A stretch of 64,000 bases of DNA, from positions 184,043 to 248,042 of the forward strand of contig JAAESM010000050.1 of the NCBI GenBank assembly GCA_024229395.1, read 5' to 3'. Source of the DNA: Planctomycetota bacterium (lineage in GTDB: Bacteria; Planctomycetota; UBA1135). Below the pieces are notes generated by a model that had not been told where the DNA came from, did not search any database, and saw only the letters and a list, made by a program, of their open reading frames with translations. Position 1 is the stretch's first letter, and every line of letters begins with the position of its first letter. Below are positions 35,822 through 45,106 of this stretch, piece by piece. The position numbers and the translations under genes were made by a program.

Positions 35822-37048
35822 TCAGGAGATCACGCCGTGTTTACGACCGACCTTGATGAAGGCTGCCACAGCTTGATCGATATGCGCGGGTGTATGCCCA
35901 GCGGAGATCTGCACGCGAATCCGTGCTTGGCCACGCGGCACCACAGGGAAGCTGAAGCCGATCACGTAGATGCCTTCTTCAAGCATGTCGTTGGCAATAT
36001 CCGCTGCAAGCTTGGCGTCGCCCAACATGATCGGGCAGATCGGGTGCACACCAGGCTTGATGTCGAAGCCAGCTTTGGTCATCTGCTTGCGGAAGGACAT
36101 GGTGTTTTCTTCAAGGCAATCACGCAGTTCGGTGGTTGCCGAAAGACGCTCGAAGACGGCAAGGCTTGCAGCCACAATCGGCGGAGCCACCGAGTTCGAG
36201 AACAGATAAGGACGCGACTTGTTGCGCAGGTAATCGATCACTGGTTTGGATGCACAAGTGAATCCACCACTGGCACCACCAAGAGCCTTGCCCAAGGTGC
36301 TGGTGATGATGTCGACCCGACCCATCACGCCGCAATGTTCATGGGTGCCGCGACCGGTCTTGCCCATGAAGCCGCTGGAGTGTGAGTCATCGACATGGAC
36401 CAAGGCGCCATACTTATCTGCCAGGTCGCAGATTTCATCCAGCTTGGCGACGAATCCATCCATGGAGAAAACGCCGTCGGTGCTGATCAAGATGCGACGT
36501 GAGCCTGCTTCTTGAGCCTGCTTCAAGCACGATTCCAGTTCCGCCATATCGTTGTTGGCGTAACGGAAGCGCTTGGCCTTGGAAAGACGAATGCCATCGA
36601 TGATCGATGCATGGTTCAACGAATCACTGATTACCGCATCATCCACCGTGAGCAAGGTTTCGTAGAGACCACCGTTGGCGTCAAAACACGAGGTGTAGAG
36701 GATGGTGTCCTCGAAGCCGAGGAAAGTGGAGATGGACTCCTCTAACTGCTTGTGAATGTCTTGCGTGCCGCAGATGAATCGCACCGACGACATGCCGAAA
36801 CCGCGTTCATCCAGGCAGTCACGTGCCGCGGCAATCAACGATGGATCATCGGACAGACCCAGGTAGTTGTTGGCGCAGAAGTTCACCACCTTGGCGCCAC
36901 CAGCGACCTCGATGTCAGCATCTTGTGGAGTGACGATTACGCGCTCGGACTTCCATAGACCGGCTTCGCGGATTTCATGCAGTTCCTGTTCGATGCCAGC
37001 GAGAAAAGCCTTCTTGCCAGCGGTGATCGTTGGGGAGGAATCAGTCAT
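35822..37048 (-). CDS. kbl: Glycine C-acetyltransferase (2-amino-3-ketobutyrate CoA ligase)
   Basis: [72 protein letters not shown]. Confidence 0.95.
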   Translation of the reverse strand: MTDSSPTITAGKKAFLAGIEQELHEIREAGLWKSERVIVTPQDADIEVAGGAKVVNFCANNYLGLSDDPSLIAAARDCLDERGFGMSSVRFICGTQDIHKQLEESISTFLGFEDTILYTSCFDANGGLYETLLTVDDAVISDSLNHASIIDGIRLSKAKRFRYANNDMAELESCLKQAQEAGSRRILISTDGVFSMDGFVAKLDEICDLADKYGALVHVDDSHSSGFMGKTGRGTHEHCGVMGRVDIITSTLGKALGGASGGFTCASKPVIDYLRNKSRPYLFSNSVAPPIVAASLAVFERLSATTELRDCLEENTMSFRKQMTKAGFDIKPGVHPICPIMLGDAKLAADIANDMLEEGIYVIGFSFPVVPRGQARIRVQISAGHTPAHIDQAVAAFIKVGRKHGVIS

Positions 37049-37049
37049 T

Positions 37050-38120
37050 TCAACAGGTTGGGTCTAGGACCACTTTGTGCGCATGGCCGCCATCAAGCAG
37101 CGCCATGCCTTCGTGGAAGGAGGACAACGGCAAACGGTGCGTGACGATGTGCTCTACATTCAAGCCACGCTGCAGCAGGCTAAGCATCTCATCCCAAGTT
37201 GCGAACATGCGTCGGCCAAGGATGCCGCGCCAAGTGATGCCCTTGAAGATGAAATCCTTGGAGAAGTCATGGACCATCAAGTCGGTTGCCGACGGAATCC
37301 CGAGCTGCATCATTTCGCCGCCTGGGTAAAGCATCTGCATGCCGGCTTGAATCGCTGCAGGCGCGCCCGACATCTCGAGTACGGCGTCGACGCCGCCACA
37401 AGTCTGCTCCTTGACCTTGTCGACCAGATCTGGTTCTTCGGCGGGGTTATGCAGGTAGACCGGGATGCGATCATCCAAGCCATCGATCCACTTGCGCGCG
37501 CGCTCCAAGTGACCCGGTTGCACCTCAGTGATGGTCAAGCTCTTAGCGCCTTCGAAGTGCACGACCGCTGCGGCCATCGCGCCGATCGAGCCATAACCCG
37601 ACATCAACACATGACGACCCGCGATGCTACTGGCGGATTGCACCGTATGCACGGCATTGCCAAGGGCATCAAGGAAGGAACCAATGTGCGGTGGCACGAT
37701 CGATGGATCCAAGCGCACCAAGTTGGTGGCGGGCACGACGACGAACTCAGCGAAGCAACCGTTGCGGTGCAGGCCGGCGATCTGCGTGTTCTCGCAGATG
37801 TGATGATTGTTCGCCTGGCATGCGCGGCAACGATTGCACACGATGTGCATTTCAGCCGAGACGTAGTCACCTTGATTCCATCCTTCGACGCCATCGCCGC
37901 AAGCATGGACATAACCGCAGAACTCATGACCGATGGTGACCGGCGGCGTGAGCATATGAGACACCGAAGGGTCCCAGTGGAAGATGTGCCGGTCGGTACC
38001 ACAAATGGCTGTGTTTGCGATGCGCACGCGCACCTCGCATGGGCCGGGTGTGGGAACGTCGAGGTCGTCGACGACTACGGCTGCCCCCGCTTCGGGTCGG
38101 GCCATCTGGATTGCACGCAT
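37050..38120 (-). CDS. tdh: L-threonine 3-dehydrogenase (zinc alcohol dehydrogenase family)
   Basis: [60 protein letters not shown]; directly upstream of kbl. Confidence 0.9.
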   Translation of the reverse strand: MRAIQMARPEAGAAVVVDDLDVPTPGPCEVRVRIANTAICGTDRHIFHWDPSVSHMLTPPVTIGHEFCGYVHACGDGVEGWNQGDYVSAEMHIVCNRCRACQANNHHICENTQIAGLHRNGCFAEFVVVPATNLVRLDPSIVPPHIGSFLDALGNAVHTVQSASSIAGRHVLMSGYGSIGAMAAAVVHFEGAKSLTITEVQPGHLERARKWIDGLDDRIPVYLHNPAEEPDLVDKVKEQTCGGVDAVLEMSGAPAAIQAGMQMLYPGGEMMQLGIPSATDLMVHDFSKDFIFKGITWRGILGRRMFATWDEMLSLLQRGLNVEHIVTHRLPLSSFHEGMALLDGGHAHKVVLDPTC

Positions 38121-38156
38121 TGGCCAGATTCTAGCAGTGCGTGGCGGCGAAAATGC

Positions 38157-39293
38157 TTATGCCTCGAAGGCCTTCGCCGAGAATAGCGGCGCTCGTTCAG
38201 CCCCCACGGCGACCGCTGCGCCCACCGCAAGCCCGCTGATGATCATCGAGCTGCCTCCAAAGCTGACCATCGGTAGCGGCAGGCCGGTTGTTGGCCAAAC
38301 CCCCAAGGTTACGCCGACATTTAGACACAAATGCACAAGGAAATGCACGCCGATGCCGGCCAGCGTCATGCGCGTGAAGGGGTCGCGATACCTGCCGGCA
38401 AAAGCCAGCAACGAAAAGCCGAGGCTGGCATAGAGCAAGAGGAACAAAGTGGAGCCGATGAAGCCGAACTCTTCCGCCAACACCGGGAACACGAAGTCGT
38501 TATGACGTTCCGGTAGACGATCGAGGCGGTTTTGCGGCCCTTCTCCCCAACCAAGACCTGTGACACCACCGGAGCCGACCGCCATCTTTGAATGCCAAAG
38601 GTGGAAGCCACCATCAACCAATTGCTCCTGTGTGAGTTCATCCTGGTGATACCAAGTCAAGATGCGCTCCTTCTGATAATCCTGGATCACCAACCAACCA
38701 GCAGGTGCGATCAACAACGGGATCAGAAGCAACCAACGGAAGCTCCGCCAAGGAAGCCCCGCCAGCCACACCATCGACAAGAACAATGGCGCGAATACCA
38801 AAGCAGTGCCGAGGTCCGGTTCGATCAGGATCAGGAAAGCCGGCACTGCTGCCAGCAAGCCCGGTTTCCAGATATGCTCCAACTTCGAAGGGCGTGGATG
38901 ATCGGCGAACCAACGCGACAAGGTCAGGATCAACGCCAGCTTCATGAACTCGCTGGGTTGCAACTTGAAGCCAGCGGCGACGTCGATCCAGCGGCGCGAA
39001 TGATTGGTGGCGCGGCCCACGAATAACACCAGGATTAACAATACCAAAGCACCTGCATAGAACAGGAATGCCGGGTTGCGCCAATGTTTAGCACTCCACG
39101 CCACGGCCGCGAAAGCGCAAAAGCTCAACACACCTACACGTAAGACATGGCCCGACGGCAGCTGCAAGTCAGGGTCGACACTCCATTGCAAGATCACGCC
39201 GACCATGATGATGGCCGCTGTGATGGGTATGACCGGCCAACAAGTGCGGCGCAAGAAAGAGGTCAGGCGGTAGCGCAACGACGGGCCTTTCAT
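38157..39293 (-). CDS. rodA: Rod shape-determining protein RodA (SEDS glycosyltransferase)
   Basis: SRRWIDVAAGFKLQPSEFMKLALIL; LILIEPDLGTALVFAPLF; HNDFVFPVLAEEFGFIGS; GLPLPMVSFGGSSMI. Confidence 0.96.
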   Translation of the reverse strand: MKGPSLRYRLTSFLRRTCWPVIPITAAIIMVGVILQWSVDPDLQLPSGHVLRVGVLSFCAFAAVAWSAKHWRNPAFLFYAGALVLLILVLFVGRATNHSRRWIDVAAGFKLQPSEFMKLALILTLSRWFADHPRPSKLEHIWKPGLLAAVPAFLILIEPDLGTALVFAPLFLSMVWLAGLPWRSFRWLLLIPLLIAPAGWLVIQDYQKERILTWYHQDELTQEQLVDGGFHLWHSKMAVGSGGVTGLGWGEGPQNRLDRLPERHNDFVFPVLAEEFGFIGSTLFLLLYASLGFSLLAFAGRYRDPFTRMTLAGIGVHFLVHLCLNVGVTLGVWPTTGLPLPMVSFGGSSMIISGLAVGAAVAVGAERAPLFSAKAFEA

Positions 39294-41947
39294 CGTGGAG
39301 CCTCCTCGTTGCCGTTGGCGGTGTTGGATGCAGCTTCACCCAACAAAACCTTGCCTTCTTCAGTGAACAGGAATTCCTTGAGGATATACGAAGCGATCTG
39401 CCCACCATGCAATCCAGTGTTTTCACACAGGACGGCGAATGCGTAACGCGGTTGATCGGCTGGGAAGTATCCAGTGAACCAGGCGTGCGTGGGAACATTC
39501 TTGGCCACTTCAGCAGTGCCAGTCTTACCAACAATCTGCCATTCCGCTGGGAATTCGGTGCGATAAGCAGTACCACCGTTTTCGTAAACCACCGCCGACA
39601 ATGCTTCAGCGATGCGTTCACGCGTTTGCCACGAGATGTTTAACTGCGGCAAGGCTTCCACTGCTGGTGAGGCGCCTCCACTTTCCAGCACTAGCTTCGG
39701 GCGCACCAATTCTCCAGTGGCCAGCCAGCCGAAGAGACGCGCCATCTGCAAAGGACTGGCAAGCACACCGACTTGGCCGATCGAGGTTCGCATGCGCGCG
39801 AGGATATCTCGCTGCAATTCTTTCAAAGGTGCAAAGTAGTTCGCTTTCCGTTCCAAGCGCGTGGCCAGACTCAACTCATGACCGGTGCCGGACTGGGCAC
39901 TATCGAAACCGAGCTTGCTAGCAGTCTCGTGCAGGACGCCGGCGCCGAGATCGTTGCCAAGCTCATAGAAATACACGTTGCATGATTTCTTCAAGGCCTC
40001 GCGCATGTCGATCTCGCCATGGCCCGTACGTTTATCGCAATGGATCGGCTTATTGGCTGCCGAAGGCTTGATCGCGCCGGTACAGGTGTAGCGTCGATTC
40101 CAAGTGCTGGGATCCAGAGCCATCGCCGCAGCAGCCACCATTGGCTTGAAAGTCGACCCTGGATACGGCTGTTCGTTGCCGTAGTAACCACCGCCCAGAG
40201 CACGATTGCGCAACGGCGTGCCATCCCGCATATCCTTCAACTGGTCGTAGTTGTCGCGATATTCTTGGCGCGACACGTTTGGTGTACTGACCAAGACCGG
40301 CACCTCACCCGTCTCAAGATCGAGGATCACGAAACCGACCCGCTGCGCATTCGGATTGAATTGCTGCAAAGCCTTGGTGAGATTGGCGGGCCGCTGTGCA
40401 TGCAATCGCGGCACCGTATCGCGATAGACCTTAGGGATGACGCGCTCAGCAGCAGCAATCATGTTGGCATCTAGCGAAAGCTTGATATCGATGCCGTTCT
40501 GCGGTGGCGAGAACAACAGCTCCAACGGCAGTTCACCGTCGGCGCCGCCTTCCAGTTCCTGCAGATACCCACGGCTACCGCGCAACACTGGCTCATAGAC
40601 CTTCTCGATGCCCTCTTGGCCTTTGCGCTCATTGGCGGCCAAGGAATCACTCCACCACCAATCACGCAGGCGTCGGAACTCTGCCTCCTCGGCATCGGTG
40701 CGGAATAGCTGCCGGCGTAGATCCTGGAATCGCTCACGCTTGAGTTGGTCCTCGATCAGGTCATCCTCGGTGGGCAAGCGCAAAGAACCGACCACCATGC
40801 GCGCGACTTCAATCGGATACATGCGTTGCGTAACTTGCTGCAGATATAGGCCGGGATAATCGTCAGGCTGTTGCGAGAGCAGGTCGACCAGATCAAAATC
40901 GAGATCTCGCTCCAGGGCAATCACGCGCAATCGATGGATGCGGCCAGTCTGCGCGCGCAAGACGCCACTGACATCATCGAGCGCGACCACGCGCAGATGG
41001 GCAAGGACAGCCTCGATTACTTGCGCCTGCTGCAGCGGCTCCAGTTGCTGAAAGTCTTCGAAGGCTTGTTGGTCGGCACTCAAAGGTTCGCCTTCCTCGG
41101 CGATGCTGTGGCGACGAGACATAGGCGCCAACACCGTGCCGAAGTGTGCCAGAGTTCCATCCAACTCCCAGCGTTCATGCAAGTGACCAAGGATCTCTTC
41201 ACGCTGTTCGCCCGGCTTCGACAACTGTGTGCGCACCCATGAGGAAGTACTGCTGTAGACCCTAGCTGCGGCATCTTGCAGTGCAGCACGCGCGACCATC
41301 ACTTCGAGTTGCTGGCGGCGATCTTCCAGGCGCTGCAGCAAGGAGCCTGGCTCTTCGACTTCCAGCAGGCGTTCGAGGAATTGCAGGTTATGGCGCGCCT
41401 CGATAAGACTCTGATGGAAGTAGTCGCGGGCATCGGGGAAAGCGCTGGCAAAGGTGGTGTTGCCTTGATCGAACCAATCCTGCACCGCGGTGCGGCGAGC
41501 GAAACTGCGATTACCGGTCAGGCCAGTCAGGTAGAAACGCAAGTCATCCTGCAGCGGCGTATCCATGCCGGCCAAGTTCTCTGGCTTCAGCAACAAACAC
41601 CATTCGCCTAACTGCTCGCCGTTCTGCAAGCAATCGACCAAGCCAGCCTGCGGATATTCGAGCAGACGCAGGGCCTCGAGCAGCTGTGCCGCCACGAAGC
41701 CGCGGCGGAAATCGCGGTAGCGGAAGTAGAGGTCAAAAGCTTGGCGGTCGGCGGCGAGGACCGCGCCATTACGATCCAGGATGCGGCCACGTCGGAACGG
41801 GATGGTGTTCTGTCCAATCCGACTATTGCGCGCGGTCTCGGTCCAATACTCATGTTCCAACACTTGTAGCTGGAACAGGCGCGCGATCAACAGCAACAAG
41901 ACTGCCACAAACACCAAGGCAAGGCGCTGCAAACGCTGCGCTCTCAT
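39290..41947 (-). CDS. mrdA: Penicillin-binding protein 2 (elongasome transpeptidase), unusually long, 885 aa
   Basis: N-terminal TM; FRRGRILDRNGAVLAADR; catalytic YPGSTFKP (SxxK), KKSCNVYFYELG (SxN), VGKTGTAEV (KTG). ATGA overlap with rodA. Confidence 0.95.
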   Translation of the reverse strand: MRAQRLQRLALVFVAVLLLLIARLFQLQVLEHEYWTETARNSRIGQNTIPFRRGRILDRNGAVLAADRQAFDLYFRYRDFRRGFVAAQLLEALRLLEYPQAGLVDCLQNGEQLGEWCLLLKPENLAGMDTPLQDDLRFYLTGLTGNRSFARRTAVQDWFDQGNTTFASAFPDARDYFHQSLIEARHNLQFLERLLEVEEPGSLLQRLEDRRQQLEVMVARAALQDAAARVYSSTSSWVRTQLSKPGEQREEILGHLHERWELDGTLAHFGTVLAPMSRRHSIAEEGEPLSADQQAFEDFQQLEPLQQAQVIEAVLAHLRVVALDDVSGVLRAQTGRIHRLRVIALERDLDFDLVDLLSQQPDDYPGLYLQQVTQRMYPIEVARMVVGSLRLPTEDDLIEDQLKRERFQDLRRQLFRTDAEEAEFRRLRDWWWSDSLAANERKGQEGIEKVYEPVLRGSRGYLQELEGGADGELPLELLFSPPQNGIDIKLSLDANMIAAAERVIPKVYRDTVPRLHAQRPANLTKALQQFNPNAQRVGFVILDLETGEVPVLVSTPNVSRQEYRDNYDQLKDMRDGTPLRNRALGGGYYGNEQPYPGSTFKPMVAAAAMALDPSTWNRRYTCTGAIKPSAANKPIHCDKRTGHGEIDMREALKKSCNVYFYELGNDLGAGVLHETASKLGFDSAQSGTGHELSLATRLERKANYFAPLKELQRDILARMRTSIGQVGVLASPLQMARLFGWLATGELVRPKLVLESGGASPAVEALPQLNISWQTRERIAEALSAVVYENGGTAYRTEFPAEWQIVGKTGTAEVAKNVPTHAWFTGYFPADQPRYAFAVLCENTGLHGGQIASYILKEFLFTEEGKVLLGEAASNTANGNEEAPR

Positions 41948-42435
41948 GAACGTCCCCTACTGAAGGCTTTCTTCTTCAACTGCGGACGAGTGAACAGGGC
42001 GACCAACAAACCAACCGAAAGGCAACGCATCCACACGTCGGCGCCGTCTAGTGGTGTGCCAAGTCGCTCGGCAACCAGGCGATCCAACACCGTCAACGGG
42101 ATGGCGGCGCAGAAACCGGTCAGGAAACGCGGCAGGAATCGATATTCATTCAAACGCCGCGACAGGGCTTCGCGCACGAAAAGCGCCGCTCCCAATCCGC
42201 CCCATGCCACGAAGGGTGAGACCACGGTCACGCTGCTGCGCAATAGACCAAATAGGAAGACCAGCTGGATCGGGCGCCGCCAGGAATCGGGGGCTGGCAC
42301 CGGCACCGCCAGCAACAACATCAGCAACCATAGATCAGGGAAACCACTACCGCCGGGCAACAAGCGCAACATAGGCGAGAAGATTGTCAGCAGGATCGCC
42401 ACCGGCACAATGATGCGAAGACGTGGTGTTCTCAT
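41944..42435 (-). CDS. mreD: Rod shape-determining protein MreD
   Basis: Small polytopic protein in the conserved position between mreC and mrdA with 4-nt overlaps. Confidence 0.8.
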   Translation of the reverse strand: MRTPRLRIIVPVAILLTIFSPMLRLLPGGSGFPDLWLLMLLLAVPVPAPDSWRRPIQLVFLFGLLRSSVTVVSPFVAWGGLGAALFVREALSRRLNEYRFLPRFLTGFCAAIPLTVLDRLVAERLGTPLDGADVWMRCLSVGLLVALFTRPQLKKKAFSRGRS

Positions 42436-43625
42436 TGCGTTTCTCCCACAACATCATCCGCTTGCACGATGACAGTCAAGGCCGACGACGGCAACCGTGC
42501 CGCTTGATCGCGAAAGCCCAACCACAAACCGCGCGGCACTCCGTGGCCACCACGTGTAAACAATGGCAAGGCCTGTTCTGCCTGTTGCCAATCGGTGCAG
42601 TCCAGTACCGAACTACTTTCTGCGTGCAGAGCTACCGCGCGCCCTTGCCAACTGGAAGGTTCAGCAATGCGGAACCAGCCCCAGTTGCCGCGCCAACTGC
42701 TGCACCAACCACCGACCTGGCCTTGATCGGCATAGACTGCCGGCTTGATGCTGGTATCGGCGGCAATCGCACACCAACCACTCCCCAGCACCGCATCATC
42801 CAGCAGTAAACGGCGAGCTTCTGTACGGACCTGCAAGGGCTCTGCCACAAGGCGTTCCCCGACCGCGCTGGCGGCGACGTAGAGGCGGCCCTCTGCAGCT
42901 GCAGGCAAATCACCATCGATGGTCCAGACCGCTGTGCCGCGCTGTTCGTCGCCATCCCGCTGGGCTTGACCCAAACGCAACTTGGCCGCGTGCAAGTTCG
43001 GAGGATCCAACGGCCGCGACCGCCAAGTCAGCACCTGCCCTTCGGAAATGTGATCGGCCTCTTGCAGCCATGGCAATACGGCTGGACCAGCACGCCCCCT
43101 CCCCAAGCTCACTGCTTTACTGGTGACACCCATCTCATCCTTCAGCAACACTCCCGTGCGCACGTTCGGTGCCGTCACCAACTCGACCACGGCTTGATGG
43201 GCACTGACATCGGTGACCCGCCCTAAGTAGCGATCGCCATAAGCCACGACTTGGCCACTGGCGATATGGAAGTCCGAACCAGCCGCCAAAGTTATGCGCC
43301 CCACCTCTGGATCGAGCGACAGGACTGGCACTTCCAGCCACTCCATGCCGGGCAGTGGTTCGGGTTTGCCCAAGCGTCGCTCCATCTCCACCAACACCGA
43401 ATGATCTAAGGTCTGCAGACTGTTGGCGGGCTCGGCAGTAGGCAAGACTATTTCGGAGGCCGCAGCACTCAGTTCTGCGATCGGTCGAGTCAGCGGCCCA
43501 AACAAACGATTGCAGCCATCCTCAAGCGGTTGCCATGGCAACACCGCCTGCACAATCAGCACCACGATTACCCCAGCGCAGAACATCACCCGCCGGTAGC
43601 GCTCGGCCCCTGGCAGCAAAAACAC
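42432..43625 (-). CDS. mreC: Rod shape-determining protein MreC with long C-terminal extension
   Basis: One N-terminal TM, MreC beta domain (VLSLDPEVGRITLAAGSDFHIASGQVVAYGDRYLGRVTDVSAHQAVVELVTAPNVRTGVLL), position in the mreBCD order. Confidence 0.85.
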   Translation of the reverse strand: MFLLPGAERYRRVMFCAGVIVVLIVQAVLPWQPLEDGCNRLFGPLTRPIAELSAAASEIVLPTAEPANSLQTLDHSVLVEMERRLGKPEPLPGMEWLEVPVLSLDPEVGRITLAAGSDFHIASGQVVAYGDRYLGRVTDVSAHQAVVELVTAPNVRTGVLLKDEMGVTSKAVSLGRGRAGPAVLPWLQEADHISEGQVLTWRSRPLDPPNLHAAKLRLGQAQRDGDEQRGTAVWTIDGDLPAAAEGRLYVAASAVGERLVAEPLQVRTEARRLLLDDAVLGSGWCAIAADTSIKPAVYADQGQVGGWCSSWRGNWGWFRIAEPSSWQGRAVALHAESSSVLDCTDWQQAEQALPLFTRGGHGVPRGLWLGFRDQAARLPSSALTVIVQADDVVGETQ

Positions 43626-43643
43626 GCGCCGCTACTCCCTGGA

Positions 43644-44696
43644 CTAGGCCAGGTCCTCGCCGTCGGAAAGGAAGGTCGCGTACAGGTCCAAGTCCTCGAG
43701 GAACTTAGCAGTGCCGCGCGCAACTGCAGTGAGTGGTTCCGAATCGATGGCACAAGGCAGGCCAGTGCTCTTGGAAACATATTGATCCAAGCCTGGCAAC
43801 AACGCGCCACCACCAACGATGGTGATTCCTTGTTCGAGCAGGTCCGAACCGATTTCCGGTGGAGCCATCTCGAGGCAGTCCAACACCGCACGCATGATGC
43901 CGCGCAACGGCGTATCCAAGGCATCGCGGATCTCCTCAGAATTGAGCACCAACTTCCGTGGCATCAAGTTCAAGGAATCGCGACCAGCGACCTCGATGGT
44001 CTTTTCGCTATCCAACGCCCAAGCCGAACCAATGGTCTTCTTGACCAGCTCCGCGGTCAGTGGACCGATCTGCAAGTTGTGGGTCTTGCGCACGAAATCG
44101 ACGATGGCGTCGTCCATGTTGTCGCCAGCGACCTTTACCGATTTGACCGTGACTGGACCACCAAGTGCAAGAATGGCGACCTCTGTGGTACCACCACCGA
44201 TGTCGACCACCATCGAACCTTGTGCTTCGGTAATCGGCAACTCCACACCAAGGCCTGCGGCCATAGGCTCATCGACCAAGTAGACCTTGCGCGCGCCAGC
44301 ACGTTCGGCCGAATTGATCACAGCGCGACGCTCCACAGTAGTGATTCCGGAAGGCACCGAGATCACCACGCGCGGGCGAACCCAGGAGCGACCTTCATGA
44401 GCCTTGCGCAAGAAATAGCGCAGCAACTTCTCGGTGATCTCGAAGTCTGCAATCACACCACCCTTCAAAGGGCGCACTGCTTCGATATTGGTTGGCGTCT
44501 TGCCGAGCATGCGGTAGGCCTCGTCGCCGACTCCCATGCCATCAAGGATCACCTCATTGGTGCCTTTGTACACCGCGACCACAGAGGGTTCATCAAGCAG
44601 GATGCCGCGATCCTGAGAGGCCACCAGCGTATTTGCTGTGCCTAAATCGATGCCGAGATCTTCGGACAAGGAAAACCGACGGAAAAGCCAATCCAT
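43644..44696 (-). CDS. mreB: Rod shape-determining protein MreB (bacterial actin)
   Basis: LGIDLGTANTLV, RPLKGGVIADFEITEKLLRYFL, VISVPSGITTVERRAV, LVDEPMAAGLG, MVVDIGGGTTEVAIL. Confidence 0.97.
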   Translation of the reverse strand: MDWLFRRFSLSEDLGIDLGTANTLVASQDRGILLDEPSVVAVYKGTNEVILDGMGVGDEAYRMLGKTPTNIEAVRPLKGGVIADFEITEKLLRYFLRKAHEGRSWVRPRVVISVPSGITTVERRAVINSAERAGARKVYLVDEPMAAGLGVELPITEAQGSMVVDIGGGTTEVAILALGGPVTVKSVKVAGDNMDDAIVDFVRKTHNLQIGPLTAELVKKTIGSAWALDSEKTIEVAGRDSLNLMPRKLVLNSEEIRDALDTPLRGIMRAVLDCLEMAPPEIGSDLLEQGITIVGGGALLPGLDQYVSKSTGLPCAIDSEPLTAVARGTAKFLEDLDLYATFLSDGEDLA

Positions 44697-44740
44697 GTTT
44701 GCGTGTAGCGGGGAACCAGAAGCGGTTAATGCTTGTGAGG

Positions 44741-44769
44741 AGTATAGGGATTGGCGGGGCTTGGTTAAA
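44741..44769 (-). promoter_or_regulatory. Candidate sigma-70-like promoter of mreB
   Basis: Minus strand TTTAAC-N17-TATACT, lying between the upstream terminator and the mreB start. Confidence 0.4.
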
Positions 44770-44777
44770 CCGCTAAA

Positions 44778-44820
44778 CCAAAAAGGAGAAGGTCGCCCCC
44801 CATTGAGGGACGACCTTCTT
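44778..44820 (-). terminator. Terminator after the Lys-rich/coiled-coil gene pair
   Basis: Minus-strand GAAGGTCG...CGACCTTC stem with extra G/C pairs, then TCCTTTTTGG. Confidence 0.7.
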
Positions 44821-44840
44821 TCACCTGGGGCCGAAAGGCT

Positions 44841-45098
44841 CTACTCAGAAGCCTCGTAACCGTCCTTGAACATCATGCCGGAACCAAACTGGTGGCCCTT
44901 TGCATAATCGACCAGGACGAGAGCGGCAATCATCATGATGCCGGTCACAATGCTCATGACGACCTCGATTGGAGGGCCTGGGCTTACTTCCTTAGGCTCC
45001 TTGGCTGCCTTAGCCTTCTTTGGCTTAGCCGCTTTGGCCCTCTTACCGCCACCCTTAGGTGCGGCTTTCTTTGCGTTCTTACGACGTGCTGCCATCAA
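44841..45098 (-). CDS. Small Lys/Ala-rich, single-TM protein (85 aa; start 45098 or 45095)
   Basis: MMAARRKNAKKAAPKGGGKRAKAAKPKKAKAAKEPKEVSPGPP then hydrophobic IEVVMSIVTGIMMIAALVLVDYA; tight spacing (8 nt) to the upstream gene and downstream terminator. Confidence 0.8.
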   Translation of the reverse strand: MMAARRKNAKKAAPKGGGKRAKAAKPKKAKAAKEPKEVSPGPPIEVVMSIVTGIMMIAALVLVDYAKGHQFGSGMMFKDGYEASE

Positions 45099-45106
45099 TC
45101 AGCTCC

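Noticed and set aside
37077-38186. 369-aa plus-strand ORF
   Set aside because: Antisense shadow of tdh, which has full zinc-dehydrogenase motifs.
43530-44645. 371-aa plus-strand ORF
   Set aside because: Antisense shadow of mreB.
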